The notes: generated by a model not told the origin, from the letters alone. Numbered from the stretch's first letter, positions 8,463-17,709 are shown. The stretch is 64,000 nucleotides of DNA from DASYDU01 sp050248495 (GCA_050248495.1 JBFWSG010000016.1:50158-114157), one strand, 5' to 3'. Numbers and translations: made by a program.

Positions 8463-9344
8463 ATGGACAAGCTGATCATCACCGTCACGTGCGACTCGAC
8501 GATGGCGTATCCGAGCAATCCGCACAATCCCACGCCCAAAGGTTACGACGAGGTGGCGAAGGAGTACGTGCGGGCGGTGAACGCGGGAGCGAGCATCTGC
8601 CATTTGCACGGGCCCTACACGATCGACGACAAGATCCAGGCCGACGGCACCAAGCTTTCCGATTTGAATATCCCCGGTTGGGTCAAGTTGACGACCGACA
8701 TCACCGGTCAGGTCGATTGCATCATCCAGTACGGGATCGCCAACGGCCGCTTTCCGCAGCGCGTCGAGTTGATCCAGACGCACCGGCCCGACATGATCTC
8801 GACGTGCTTCAATCCGCACGACGAATGCTTCGACTACGAGCCGGGCTGCGATCCGGTGGAGCTCTATGGATTGCACGACCGTGTCGAGCTCGCCAAGTAT
8901 TGCAAGCTGAGCAAAGAACTCGACCTGACGCTCGAGTGCGAATGCTTCCACTATGGCGGCGTGTGGAACGCCCAGCGGTTCGTGTCGCTGGGAATGCTCA
9001 AGACTCCGGTCTGGATCACGTTCTTCCTGGGCTGGCGCGGCGGGTGCTATACGCCGCCGACGCTGCAGGCGATGCAGTACATGCACGAACACCTGCCGAA
9101 GGGATTCAACTACAACACCTCGTGCATGGATCCCGAGGAGCAATGGCGTGTGTTGGCGATGGCGATCATGCTTGGCGGACACGTCCGCGTCGGCATGGAG
9201 GACAATCCTTTCCTGTCACCGGGCGAATACGCACGCACCAACGCCGAGCTGGTGGAAAAGATCATCCGCATCTCGCGCGAGTTGGGTCGCGACATTGCGA
9301 CGCCCGCCGAAGCCCGGAAGATTATTTGGCCGAACAAGTCGTAG
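8463..9344 (+). CDS. Beta-keto acid cleavage enzyme (BKACE, DUF849) family protein
   Basis: A 293-residue TIM-barrel enzyme of the family founded on 3-keto-5-aminohexanoate cleavage enzyme. Family members condense a beta-keto acid with acetyl-CoA to give acetoacetate and a new CoA ester, using Zn. The metal ligands are seen as CHLHGP (His47 and His49) and the glutamate of RVGMEDNPFLSPG near the C-terminus. The initial strand IITVTCDST is normal. GGAG lies 10 bases before the ATG at 8463. Substrates vary widely in this family and most members are uncharacterised. Its place among sugar-acid enzymes suggests a carbohydrate-derived beta-keto acid rather than a lysine intermediate. Confidence 0.88.
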   Translation: MDKLIITVTCDSTMAYPSNPHNPTPKGYDEVAKEYVRAVNAGASICHLHGPYTIDDKIQADGTKLSDLNIPGWVKLTTDITGQVDCIIQYGIANGRFPQRVELIQTHRPDMISTCFNPHDECFDYEPGCDPVELYGLHDRVELAKYCKLSKELDLTLECECFHYGGVWNAQRFVSLGMLKTPVWITFFLGWRGGCYTPPTLQAMQYMHEHLPKGFNYNTSCMDPEEQWRVLAMAIMLGGHVRVGMEDNPFLSPGEYARTNAELVEKIIRISRELGRDIATPAEARKIIWPNKS

Positions 9345-9431
9345 TCGCAGAATTTGCAGTTGCTCGACGCGCATCCGTAACGTGGCCTCGGTCGCTACAA
9401 CTACAATCTCGTCCCGTATTTCGGAGCTGAG

Positions 9432-10262
9432 ATGCCCTGCATCAACGCGGTCAGCTTTCACGAAGATCCCAGCGTCGAATCAATCTGCCGCCGGGTCTTG
9501 GCGGCCGGCTTCGACACGATCGAGGTGTCGCGGCCGCCGTTTTATCATGGTCTGCGGACGAGAGAGACGCGGCGGCGTTTCCTCGACTGGGCTCAAGAGA
9601 ACTCGCTGGGCCTGTACGGCTTCGATTGCTGGGTCGAAGTGCTTCCGTTCGACCAGCTGGACGAAACACGAGAAGAGTTTCGCGCGGCGATCGATTTTGC
9701 CCGAGAGCTGCGGTTGGGCGCGATTATCACGCACGATGCCTGGCTCCGCGACACCAAGGACATTTCGCCCCAGGATTCGTTGCAGCGGCATGTGGATTTG
9801 TTTCTGCCGGTGGCCGACCTCTGCCGTGAAGCCGATTTGCAGCTATTGTTTGAGCCTCATCCCGACACATTGAGCATGGAAAATTCCTGGTGCATCGATT
9901 TCATCGACGGCCTGGAATCGCCGAACGCGGGCGTGCTCTACGACTGCTGCCACTACGGCGTCGGCCAGCCGGACGGATACGTCGATTCAATCCGTGAGTT
10001 GGGCAGCCGGATTCGCCATCTGCATTATTCCGATGGCGATCGCAAGACGTACGCGCTGCATCTTCCCCTGGGTGACGGCGAGCTCGATCTGGATGCGATC
10101 CTCCGCAGCCTGCAGGCAATTCCGTTCCAGGGCACGCTGACCAACGACTTGTACAGCTATCCGTTGTTGGACGATGGCGCCCGGCGCAACGCGAAGAAGA
10201 TCGTCGCGGTGGAGGCCGCACTGGGCATCGGTACGACGAAGCGGCCGCGAGTCACTGCCTAA
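9432..10262 (+). CDS. Sugar phosphate isomerase/epimerase-like (AP endonuclease 2 fold) protein
   Basis: A 276-residue TIM barrel of the xylose isomerase-like/AP endonuclease 2 family (Pfam AP_endonuc_2). Candidate metal and catalytic residues appear in the expected order: LLFEPHPDT (Glu), LYDCCHYGVGQPDG (Asp/His), HLHYSDGDR (His/Asp). The N-terminus starts directly with the first barrel strand and no signal peptide, so it is cytoplasmic. It is 87 bp after the cleavage-enzyme gene and 44 bp before the alcohol dehydrogenase gene. Family members act as epimerases, isomerases or dehydratases on sugars, inositols and sugar acids; the exact reaction is open. Confidence 0.8.
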   Translation: MPCINAVSFHEDPSVESICRRVLAAGFDTIEVSRPPFYHGLRTRETRRRFLDWAQENSLGLYGFDCWVEVLPFDQLDETREEFRAAIDFARELRLGAIITHDAWLRDTKDISPQDSLQRHVDLFLPVADLCREADLQLLFEPHPDTLSMENSWCIDFIDGLESPNAGVLYDCCHYGVGQPDGYVDSIRELGSRIRHLHYSDGDRKTYALHLPLGDGELDLDAILRSLQAIPFQGTLTNDLYSYPLLDDGARRNAKKIVAVEAALGIGTTKRPRVTA

Positions 10263-10306
10263 TAAATCAATTAACTTGGACTGCCCGCGGGCAAGGATTG
10301 AACGGA

Positions 10307-11326
10307 ATGAAAGCTGCCGTCCTCCGCTCGATTGGCCAGGCGCTCGAAATGGCCGACATGCCGCGCCCGGGAATCGGTCCGGACGAGGTGCTGGTCGAGA
10401 CAAAATCCTGCGGGATCTGCCGAACCGACGTCCATATCCAAGACGGTTTGGCCTACGTGCCCTCGCTGCCTCACGTGCCGGGCCATGAGCCGGCGGGAAT
10501 CATCGCGGAAGTTGGTGAACGAGTGAAGGGCTGGCGACGTGGCGATCGAGTCGTGCCACATTTGTTTTTGACCTGCGGGCGTTGCCACTATTGCCGCACC
10601 GGCCGCGACGCGCAGTGTTCCGAGGTCGGCGGGATCATTGGCGTGACCATGGGCGGCGGCTTCGCGCAGTTCTTTCGCGCACCGGCCCGCAACCTCTTGA
10701 GACTGCCCGACAACGTTTCCTTTGAAGCCGGCGGCCTGGCGAGTTGTGCCGTGATCACGGCCGTTCACGCCTATCGTCGCGCCGGAGTCCAAGTCGGCGA
10801 CACGGTCGTCGTGTTGGGAGTTGGCGGCATCGGCCAGATATTGACGCAAATCCTCAAGCACGCCGGCGCAAAAGTGATCGCGGTCGGCCGCTCGGAACAG
10901 AGCTTGGAGATGGCCCACGAAGCCGGCGCGGACGTCTGCCTGACCGCACAAACCGCCGATTGGGCCAGCCGCGTCCACTCCGAGTCGGGAGGACTGGGAG
11001 CGGCGTGCGTGCTCGAATGCGTTGGAACGACCGAATCGATGCGCGCTGCCGCCGCCTGCGTAATGCGGGGAGGTCGAATCGTCGTCATCGGCGAGGAGCC
11101 CGACTTTCCCGCCATCGATACGATTCAAATCGCTCAGCGTGAGCTGGAGATCATCGGATCCAGGAACGGATCGAAGCAGGATGCGGCGGATGCGCTGCAG
11201 TGGATGGCCGATGGAATCATCCGGCCGCCGATCGTGAAGCGAATTAAGTTGGATGAAATCAATGCCGGCCTGGAAATGGTGCGCAACGGCACCGCTCACG
11301 GCCGCGTCGTCGTGGAAATCTGCTAG
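10307..11326 (+). CDS. Zinc-dependent medium-chain alcohol dehydrogenase
   Basis: A 339-residue MDR-superfamily dehydrogenase. Catalytic zinc ligands are the cysteine of CGICRTDVH and the HE pair of GHEPAG. The four structural-zinc cysteines are in CGRCHYCRTGRDAQC. The Rossmann nucleotide motif is GVGGIG. ADH_N and ADH_zinc_N domains are full length. The ATG at 10307 is preferred over an in-frame TTG at 10298. Its position suggests oxidation of a polyol or sugar-derived alcohol in the same pathway as the preceding enzymes. Confidence 0.9.
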   Translation: MKAAVLRSIGQALEMADMPRPGIGPDEVLVETKSCGICRTDVHIQDGLAYVPSLPHVPGHEPAGIIAEVGERVKGWRRGDRVVPHLFLTCGRCHYCRTGRDAQCSEVGGIIGVTMGGGFAQFFRAPARNLLRLPDNVSFEAGGLASCAVITAVHAYRRAGVQVGDTVVVLGVGGIGQILTQILKHAGAKVIAVGRSEQSLEMAHEAGADVCLTAQTADWASRVHSESGGLGAACVLECVGTTESMRAAAACVMRGGRIVVIGEEPDFPAIDTIQIAQRELEIIGSRNGSKQDAADALQWMADGIIRPPIVKRIKLDEINAGLEMVRNGTAHGRVVVEIC

Positions 11327-11367
11327 CCGCTCGACGAACTACTTCTAGAATCCACGCGGGTGCAAAG

Positions 11368-12306
11368 ATGTCAGCTGCCGACTCGGGGCAAATCGTATCC
11401 AGAAAGAATCCGCGCCGAAAGCTGGCACAACTGGCGGTCCTGGCGTTCGCACTCTGCCTGGCCAGTAACCAGTCAGTTGCCGGTGCAGCACCCAAGTTGG
11501 ATGAAAAACCGGACATCGTCTATCGCCAGGTCGACGGTGATTCGCTGCAGCTCGATGCGTATTTGCAATCGGGGCAGGGGCCGCATCCCGCGGTGGTTTA
11601 TGTCCATGGCGGCGGATTTGTGACCGGCGACAAGCGCCCATGCCCGTCGTACGTACTCGACAACTATGCCCGCCACAGCTTTTCCATCTTCAGCGTCAAC
11701 TATCGCCTCGCACCGCAACATCCGTTTCCCGCCGCAACCGACGACGTGGCTGCGGCAATCGCGTTCATCAAGGAGCATGCGAAAGAGTTGAATGTCGATC
11801 CGGCGCGAATGGTCCTGACCGGCGAATCAGCGGGTGGCCTGATTACGGCACTAGTTGGCGCGACGCTGGAAGGCGAGAACCAAGTGGCGGCCGTCATTCC
11901 GCTCTTCGGCGAGACCGATCTCGAGCTGCGGGTGTCCGAGGATCCTTGCTGCATGGACGGCCACGCGTCGCCGCGACCGACAGGGGGCTGCATCTCTCAC
12001 GGACTCGCGGCCTTTCTTGGCTTCCAAGAGGTCACGAGCGATCAAGATCGCGAAACGCTCCGCCGCGCTTCGACCGTGACTTTTGTTCGGCGCGACATGG
12101 CCCCCTATCTGTTGATCCATGGCACGCGCGACTTCGGAGTGCCGTTCGAGCAATCGGTGAGCCTGCAAGCCGCGATGCAGAAGTGCGGCGCGGATTGCAC
12201 GCTGTTGCCGGTCGTCGGCGGCGGGCACGGCAACTGGACGCCGGAACAGTGGGCGGAAGTCGAAGCATTCACGTTCGACTGGCTCGACAAGCACTTATCT
12301 CACTGA
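11368..12306 (+). CDS. Secreted alpha/beta hydrolase (carboxylesterase-like)
   Basis: A 312-residue alpha/beta hydrolase with an N-terminal signal sequence (a basic stretch RKNPRRK, then a hydrophobic run and an AGA cleavage region near residue 41). The oxyanion motif HGGGF lies near residue 80 and the nucleophile elbow is GESAGG. The likely acid is in GTRDFGVP and the histidine is in GGGHGNW, giving a complete triad of the hormone-sensitive-lipase/acetyl-esterase type (Pfam Abhydrolase_3 or BD-FAE). It may deacylate the compound imported by the ABC system before uptake. It is last in its plus-strand run, converging on the MFS gene. Confidence 0.85.
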   Translation: MSAADSGQIVSRKNPRRKLAQLAVLAFALCLASNQSVAGAAPKLDEKPDIVYRQVDGDSLQLDAYLQSGQGPHPAVVYVHGGGFVTGDKRPCPSYVLDNYARHSFSIFSVNYRLAPQHPFPAATDDVAAAIAFIKEHAKELNVDPARMVLTGESAGGLITALVGATLEGENQVAAVIPLFGETDLELRVSEDPCCMDGHASPRPTGGCISHGLAAFLGFQEVTSDQDRETLRRASTVTFVRRDMAPYLLIHGTRDFGVPFEQSVSLQAAMQKCGADCTLLPVVGGGHGNWTPEQWAEVEAFTFDWLDKHLSH

Positions 12307-12338
12307 CATTGCGGATGCTCGTGACCGACGGCAGCGGC

Positions 12339-13820
12339 TCACTCGGGCAGCGGCTTGCCATGGGTTTCCGGGGCGAACCAGGTCGCCACAATTCCCAGCA
12401 AGTAAACTACAGCCAAAGTCGCGGCCGCCTCGCGCAGCGGCAGACTGGCTCCTTCGGCGGCAAACATTGCCGTCAACCGCCCCAATAACAGCGGGCCGAA
12501 CGCCGTGACATAGCGGGCGACGTTGTAGCAGAGCCCCGTGCCCGTGCTCCGCAGTCGCGTGGGAAACAACTCGGGAAAGTAAATCGCGAAGCCACCGTAG
12601 ACGCTCGAGATCGAAAAGCCAAGCAGCGGCGCCATCCAATAAACGTCATCGGCCGTCCGCATCGAGCTGAACACGAACACGGTCACGACGAATGCGAGCA
12701 AATAGGCCACGGCGAATGCCGGACGCCGGCCAGTCCTCGTTGTGAGCAGCGTGAACGCGTAGATGCCGAACATCCCGGCGGTGTCCTGCAGAATCGTGCC
12801 GCGGGCCACGAGTTGATCGTCCGCGCGATGCCACTGGGCTGCCAATTGGTCAGCGTCGACCGAATCGGTGCTCTCGATCTTGGCGAGCTCCGTTAAAGAA
12901 CCGCTAGCAATCGCATCGTGGTCGACAGCCGACTCGCCGCGCTCGACGATCGCATCACGCCGCAGCTCCATCTGCGAACCGCGAATCAGCTCGGGCGTCC
13001 AATAGCCGATGCCCCAGAGCCCGATCTGCCCGCACACGCCGAGCGACATCCCGATGACGACATGATAAAGCAGCTGCCGGTTGCGAAAGATCTCGCGCCA
13101 GTCTCCCAGCTGCTTTTGCAATTCATCGGGTTTCGCGCTCGAGTCCGCGGCTTCCGCCGACTGCTCGCGGGCTTGCAGCCATTGCTCCGGCTCGCGGAGC
13201 CGCATGCGGATGATGATCGCCAACAGCGCCGGCACGACGCCCACGGCGAACAGCCAGCGCCAGCCGGCGATATCATAAAAGTCGGTCTGCGGACCGATGA
13301 AATAGCTGATGATCGACCCTACGACGTGGCCCAGCGCAGAGAGTCCCTGCAGCAATCCCAGGCAATAGGGCCGCGCGCGGGCCGGCATCGTCTCCGCCAC
13401 CAGGGCCACCCCGGCAGCGTATTCACCGCCGATCCCCATTCCGCAAAAAAAGCGATAGGCGGCAAAGTCGTACCACGACGTCGCGCAAGCGGAGAGCCCG
13501 GTGAAGAGCGAATAGGTGACGATCGTGAGCGTCATCGTCCGCGTTCGACCCCAGCGATCCCCGAACAGCCCGAAGACGAGTCCGCCGGTGGCCCAGCCGA
13601 GAATGAAGATCGACGTGGCGAGGCCGGCGTAGTTGGCGATTTGCGAATCCGTGGCCCCGGGAATCAGGTCGCGGAGCGCCGGCGTTCGCGCCAGCACAAA
13701 CAGCCGCTGGTCCATCGAGTCAAACAACCAACCGAGCGTCGCCACGAGCAGCACCCACCATTGGTAGCGATTCAATTCCGCGTACCAGGGTCCGGCGGGC
13801 GAGTTGGAAGGGGTCGACAT
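12339..13820 (-). CDS. Major facilitator superfamily transporter with a long central loop
   Basis: A 493-residue MFS permease. The N-terminal half has the loop 2-3 signature GDRWGRTRTM and a transporter-type motif RFFCGMGIGGEY, as in the sugar and aromatic-acid:H+ symporter branches. Between the two six-helix halves is a hydrophilic stretch of roughly 90-100 residues (about 225-320), longer than usual and acidic. The second half contains LLTTRTGRRPA. It probably imports an organic acid or sugar acid. The start ATG at 13820 is followed by WWVLLVATLGWLFDSMDQ, the expected first helix. The next upstream minus-strand gene is the ureidoglycolate lyase-like gene, 51 bp away, so an operon is likely. 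Confidence 0.88.
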   Translation of the reverse strand: MSTPSNSPAGPWYAELNRYQWWVLLVATLGWLFDSMDQRLFVLARTPALRDLIPGATDSQIANYAGLATSIFILGWATGGLVFGLFGDRWGRTRTMTLTIVTYSLFTGLSACATSWYDFAAYRFFCGMGIGGEYAAGVALVAETMPARARPYCLGLLQGLSALGHVVGSIISYFIGPQTDFYDIAGWRWLFAVGVVPALLAIIIRMRLREPEQWLQAREQSAEAADSSAKPDELQKQLGDWREIFRNRQLLYHVVIGMSLGVCGQIGLWGIGYWTPELIRGSQMELRRDAIVERGESAVDHDAIASGSLTELAKIESTDSVDADQLAAQWHRADDQLVARGTILQDTAGMFGIYAFTLLTTRTGRRPAFAVAYLLAFVVTVFVFSSMRTADDVYWMAPLLGFSISSVYGGFAIYFPELFPTRLRSTGTGLCYNVARYVTAFGPLLLGRLTAMFAAEGASLPLREAAATLAVVYLLGIVATWFAPETHGKPLPE

Positions 13821-13871
13821 GCGTCAGACGACTCGCCGGCGCGAGAGAGTGTTGAGCTTCAAGTGGACATG

Positions 13872-14369
13872 CTAGACGACGATTCGCACCGGACCGGCCA
13901 GTTCCTTGACGTCGACGTCGTCGTGCTCCGTGTCGCGGCGAAGATTGACGAGCTGCGTCGCGGTTTCGGTGATTGGAAACGCCGGCCAATGCCAGGCGCC
14001 GCGATCGACCACGAACCCGGCGATCCCCTCCATCTTGAACGCGACGACCTTGTCCACGTCCGGCACCTCGTGCGGATCGTCCGGATTGTGGAATTCGGCA
14101 AAGCAGGCCACGCACTCGCCGTCGATCGGCACGAACCACTCCTTGGCCTTGGTGTGACGCTCCATCCGCGTGAGCAGCATGTCGCGCCGCTTCTCGGTGA
14201 GCAGCCCGATGGTCCGCGGAATTCCCGGCTCGAATTCGACGACCTTTTCCCAATACGTAAGGTCCGGATTGTCCGCGAGCGGCGACTTGCCCGGCTGCTT
14301 CCGCACCAGCGTGCCGTATCTGGAAAAAGCTTCGTCGGTGAGTGGTTGAACGGCAATCTGGCGCGGCAT
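13872..14369 (-). CDS. Ureidoglycolate lyase-like cupin-fold protein
   Basis: A 165-residue protein resembling the AllA/ureidoglycolate lyase family. It starts with QPLTDEAFSRYGTLV, the family's usual opening, and has WFVPIDGECVACFA and the conserved late segment GAWHWPAFPI. No signal peptide is present. Family members release urea from ureidoglycolate or act on related acids, but many distant homologues are annotated only by fold. Together with the Ldh2-type enzyme it could hint at ureidoglycolate metabolism, yet no allantoin-pathway genes are near. I regard it as part of the sugar-acid island. Confidence 0.7.
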   Translation of the reverse strand: MPRQIAVQPLTDEAFSRYGTLVRKQPGKSPLADNPDLTYWEKVVEFEPGIPRTIGLLTEKRRDMLLTRMERHTKAKEWFVPIDGECVACFAEFHNPDDPHEVPDVDKVVAFKMEGIAGFVVDRGAWHWPAFPITETATQLVNLRRDTEHDDVDVKELAGPVRIVV

Positions 14370-14396
14370 GTTGGGCCTGTGGCTTGTTGTGTTATG

Positions 14397-15476
14397 TCAG
14401 TTCGCAGAGGAATTTTCGTTGGCGACGTCGGTCGTTGCCGGGCGGAGCGTCGAGAGCCGGTTCCGGGGCGCCTGCGACGCCGGCATAAATGCGTTAGTGT
14501 CGCTGCCGCTGCGGTCTTCCCAGGCAAATTCGCTCAGCGGCGGATGGACCTCGATCACGCAATTGATCGCGCCAGGTTCGAGCACCATCGCCAGATTCTT
14601 CTTTTCAAACGTGTACGTGCCCATGATCACGAACCATTTGCTATATTTCCCCGCGGCCCGAATCGCCACGGAATTCGGCAGGCTCGCATCGACATTGACT
14701 TCCCACACGCTGCAGTCGACGCCGTTGGCGCTCTCTTCGACGCAGGTGCCGCACATCCGCACATAGCTCAGCCAGAACCAGTTCGTGTCGCACTTGCCGT
14801 GTGTCGAGGCGCTCCCCTCGCGACTGCCCGCACCGCCGACGTACGCGCCGCGCTCGAAGCCGAGCACGTCCGTGCCTTCAAAGCGATTGACGCAGACGTT
14901 TTCGTGGCTCGGATCGAGCAGCAAGCCGGTCCCTTTGGCATCCGTGCCGATGAGCCCCGCGAAATTGACGAAGCTCATCAGGGCCGGCATTTTCGCAGTC
15001 GGACGCACGCACAACGCTGCGCCCATGCCATTCGTCTTGATCGTGCCGAAGTTGTAGCGGCAACGATTCATGCCGCGGATCACCACGCAGTCGCCCTCCG
15101 GCTTGGTGTATTCGAGCGATGTGCCTTCGGCCCGGATCACGCAGTTCGTGGCATCCGGGATCTCGAGCGTTGCGGAAATAGAATACGTCCCCGGCAGCCA
15201 CTCGACGGCGTGGTTGAGCGTGCACTCGACGGTCTGCTGGAGCTTCGGATTGACGTCGATCTCCGTCTTCCCGCGCCGGCCCAGGGCCAGGGATTTGGCC
15301 AACTCGACCTGGTCATCCTGGCCATCGCAAACAAAGTCGGCCCGCTTTTTCTCTTGGGGCGAAGAATCGGCGGCCGCGACTACGATGGCGGCTTTCGCAT
15401 GGCCCGTCCAGCAGAACATAACCAGCAAGACAGCAATCACAGCAAGAGTTCTTGATTGTGGAAGTTGCCGAGTCAC
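14397..15476 (-). CDS. Secreted beta-helix-like protein of unknown function
   Basis: A 359-residue exported protein with a signal peptide (LAVIAVLLVMFCWTGHAKA). The mature part looks like a right-handed beta-helix: short repeating strands such as NCVIRAEGTSLEY, NRCRYNFGTIKTNG and NVCVNRFEGTDVLG alternate with turns. The segment VWEVNVDASLPNSVAI is related to one in the plus-strand protein at 25150-26820 (VWEVNVNCDG), so the two are paralogous in part. A lipoprotein and a DUF1559 gene lie upstream in the same orientation. The function is unknown; polysaccharide binding or cleavage is possible for the fold, but I see no catalytic signature. Confidence 0.8.
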   Translation of the reverse strand: MTRQLPQSRTLAVIAVLLVMFCWTGHAKAAIVVAAADSSPQEKKRADFVCDGQDDQVELAKSLALGRRGKTEIDVNPKLQQTVECTLNHAVEWLPGTYSISATLEIPDATNCVIRAEGTSLEYTKPEGDCVVIRGMNRCRYNFGTIKTNGMGAALCVRPTAKMPALMSFVNFAGLIGTDAKGTGLLLDPSHENVCVNRFEGTDVLGFERGAYVGGAGSREGSASTHGKCDTNWFWLSYVRMCGTCVEESANGVDCSVWEVNVDASLPNSVAIRAAGKYSKWFVIMGTYTFEKKNLAMVLEPGAINCVIEVHPPLSEFAWEDRSGSDTNAFMPASQAPRNRLSTLRPATTDVANENSSAN

Positions 15477-15490
15477 TTTTTACCTCGTTG

Positions 15491-15976
15491 TCAATTCGAT
15501 TTGGAACTACTCAAGGCAAACTCCACAACATCTTCGTCGGAGGGAACCTTGCAACTGAGAGGCGTAGTATCCGGGCTTAGGTAGTGTCGTGGAAGCAGCG
15601 ACGCTGTAAACGCCGCATTCGCGCCGCCACGTTCACGCGCTGCAAGCCGCTCCATGTCTTCGGGATTGTTGCGATCGTAGGACGCCATCTCTTCTTCAAT
15701 ACTCTTTGGCGTCTTGGTGACAACGACCTTATATTCCCCAGGAAGCACACCGTCGCCCGGTTGAAAAGTCGTGAATTGGACGTCGCCGTTGGCGTCGCTC
15801 ATCCCAGAAGCACCTCGAATACCGGAACCGGGCGAACTGATCAAGGTAACTGCGGCGCCGTCGAGCGGCTTGCCATCGAGAGTCACTTTTGCCTTCAAGT
15901 CGATCATTCCATTGCCACATCCCAGCAGGAAAGTCGAGCTCACACACTGAATGAAAACCGCCAGACGAAAACGCAT
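15491..15976 (-). CDS. Small lipoprotein with a carboxypeptidase-regulatory-like domain
   Basis: A 161-residue protein with a lipoprotein signal ending in FLLGC (Cys20). The mature part follows the planctomycete transthyretin-like pattern: KVTLDGKPLDGAAVTLIS, a glycine-rich turn, GVLPGEYKVVVTKT and a C-terminal strand. Such genes commonly sit beside DUF1559 genes, as here (43 bp downstream of one). It is probably a surface or periplasmic structural protein with a single beta-sandwich. A similar lipoprotein is encoded at 22030-22434 in the mirrored module. Confidence 0.8.
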   Translation of the reverse strand: MRFRLAVFIQCVSSTFLLGCGNGMIDLKAKVTLDGKPLDGAAVTLISSPGSGIRGASGMSDANGDVQFTTFQPGDGVLPGEYKVVVTKTPKSIEEEMASYDRNNPEDMERLAARERGGANAAFTASLLPRHYLSPDTTPLSCKVPSDEDVVEFALSSSKSN

Positions 15977-16019
15977 TCCACACCTCGTCGATCACAAGCA
16001 AAACAAGAAAGAGCGTCTG

Positions 16020-17090
16020 CTACAGAGATTCGTTAACGGGGTTACCATCGCTCTTATGCGCCAGAAAGCTGAGCGTGAGCGGCTCGATCGACTCTTGTAT
16101 GAAATGAACGGAGCCATCAACGTAGACAAACTGCGCACCGCCTGGATGATGCGAACTAAAACCCATTGACGTGTTGTAGTTGCCGATGTTTCGGTCTCCG
16201 GGCGTGCAATTCTTTTGATCTGGATCGATTGGATAATTGATCGGAATCAACGAATTGCCGTGGACGTAGCCGCTGTTTGCGCCAGCCCACCAACCCACTG
16301 ACGGAGCGCGGGCGATCTCAGCCGAGTGATCTTCATAGGCTGGACGCTTTTCGCCGACCATTAGCGTTTTGCTTGTTCCATCTAACACGTCTTTGTACTT
16401 GATGCGAAATATGCCCCAGCGGCCAAACATTCCGTGTTGTTTGCACGCCTGGTTTCCAGAAGGTCCGCACGATTTATTGTTCAGCCAGCCTCCATCAATA
16501 TTCGTCCGTTCCCAATACTTGTCGTAGGCTTCACAAGGAAAGAAAACACTATTGCACCCACCGCTCAAACACATCGGCCCGGTACTGCCGGTGTAATTTG
16601 CGTGGGGATACTCCCGTTCCCACCCATCACTTGGGCAGCGAAAGCCATCAATCACGGGCGGAAGCTGACTGGGAAGTTTTTGGATCCAATTGAGCGTAAT
16701 TCGAGCAAATTCACCCTCTGGCGGCATCGAATCATAGATTGCCTGCTCTTCCATGTAGGGCAAAATGCTGGCCATCCACGATGCCTGCACATTGTTGTAA
16801 TTCCCTGAAGGACCCATGGGGTTACTCGCGAAACCGCCGGAAATGTACCGTCCCTTTTCGTCCCGGGTGAATCCCACCTCTCCACCTACCGGAAAATACT
16901 TGCGAGTATCGGCGTGATTGATCAACCCCAGGCCAAGTTGCTTCATGTTGTTGCTGCATTGAGTTCGCCGAGCCGCTTCCCGCGCGGCTTGCACGGCGGG
17001 TAGTAGCAATGCGACCAGGATTCCAATGATGGCGATGACCACCAACAACTCGACAAGCGTAAAGCCCGTCACGGCGCGATGAGTCCGCAT
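16020..17090 (-). CDS. DUF1559 pilin-like secreted protein
   Basis: A 356-residue protein with a type IV prepilin-like N-terminus: GFTLVELLVVIAIIGILVAL, preceded by a short basic leader and followed by LLPAVQAAREAARRTQC. The C-terminus carries the family's DG signature (FVYVDGSVHFIQES). DUF1559 proteins are greatly expanded in planctomycetes and are thought to be processed by a prepilin peptidase; their role is unknown. Many cysteines in the body suggest disulphides outside the cytoplasm. It leads the minus-strand unit with the lipoprotein and beta-helix genes. Confidence 0.93.
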   Translation of the reverse strand: MRTHRAVTGFTLVELLVVIAIIGILVALLLPAVQAAREAARRTQCSNNMKQLGLGLINHADTRKYFPVGGEVGFTRDEKGRYISGGFASNPMGPSGNYNNVQASWMASILPYMEEQAIYDSMPPEGEFARITLNWIQKLPSQLPPVIDGFRCPSDGWEREYPHANYTGSTGPMCLSGGCNSVFFPCEAYDKYWERTNIDGGWLNNKSCGPSGNQACKQHGMFGRWGIFRIKYKDVLDGTSKTLMVGEKRPAYEDHSAEIARAPSVGWWAGANSGYVHGNSLIPINYPIDPDQKNCTPGDRNIGNYNTSMGFSSHHPGGAQFVYVDGSVHFIQESIEPLTLSFLAHKSDGNPVNESL

Positions 17091-17662
17091 GCCCGCGTTC
17101 CTTCCGATCGATGAATAGAGAATTGTTACGAGCGATCTCGTTCACGCGTCATCGCGAGCGATTGAGATGATTGAGCCACGCGCCGTTGCGAAGCCAACCG
17201 CTGTCACGCCTGCGCCAGCACGCGGCCGTGCCGGCGAATACCACCTCAAAAACGCCGAGAAATTCCTGAACGAGAGAAGTCTGCCCCTAGCGAAAGGAAG
17301 AGCCGCCCGACGGCAACTGCCGTTCATTGTAGCGCGCCTTGCCAAATCGCACGGGTCAAAACGCCAACAAGTGAATTTTTATTGCTAATTGACAATTTGT
17401 AAAGAGGTAGTTCGACGCAATTTTCGAATTGACGAAAGTGGCGTCGAGAAGCCTGGTCGATACCCGCGAGCGCGTCGCGATCGGCGCTGTCGGATGACAG
17501 ATGACACTCGTCAAGGCGAATGGCATTGCCCTTGATTTAGGCCCTCAAATGGCGATTCCCTCCTGCGCGTGCAACAGCGCATTTTGGAATTCGCCAACCG
17601 ACAATTCGTCGCCAGGTCGAAACCAATTTGGTACATTTTGGCTCCCTGCACCCAAATAATTA

Positions 17663-17690
17663 TTGACAGTCGTTAGACAACCATTATGAT
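17663..17690 (+). promoter_or_regulatory. Strong sigma-70-like promoter for the PEP-CTERM gene
   Basis: TTGACA at 17663-17668 and TATGAT at 17685-17690 are separated by 16 bp. The -10 lies in CCATTATGAT, the same ten bases as at the RhaT promoter near 30813. Transcription would begin near 17697, leaving a leader of about 209 nt. Confidence 0.6.
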
Positions 17691-17709
17691 CAGGAGGAGT
17701 GGTCTAACG

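Noticed and set aside
7277..8539. A 420-codon minus-strand open frame across the Ldh2-type dehydrogenase gene
   Set aside because: Antisense shadow of a gene with intact catalytic motifs; no ribosome-binding site or family resemblance.
12918..15455. A very long plus-strand open frame (845 codons) opposite the MFS, ureidoglycolate lyase-like and beta-helix genes
   Set aside because: It spans three minus-strand genes that each have clear family motifs and their own starts; its translation is rich in Arg, His and Asp with no family resemblance, as expected of an antisense frame in GC-rich DNA.
14397..15476. Pectate lyase assignment for the beta-helix-like protein
   Set aside because: The strand pattern suits the fold, but I could not see the conserved acidic and basic active-site residues, so only the fold is suggested.
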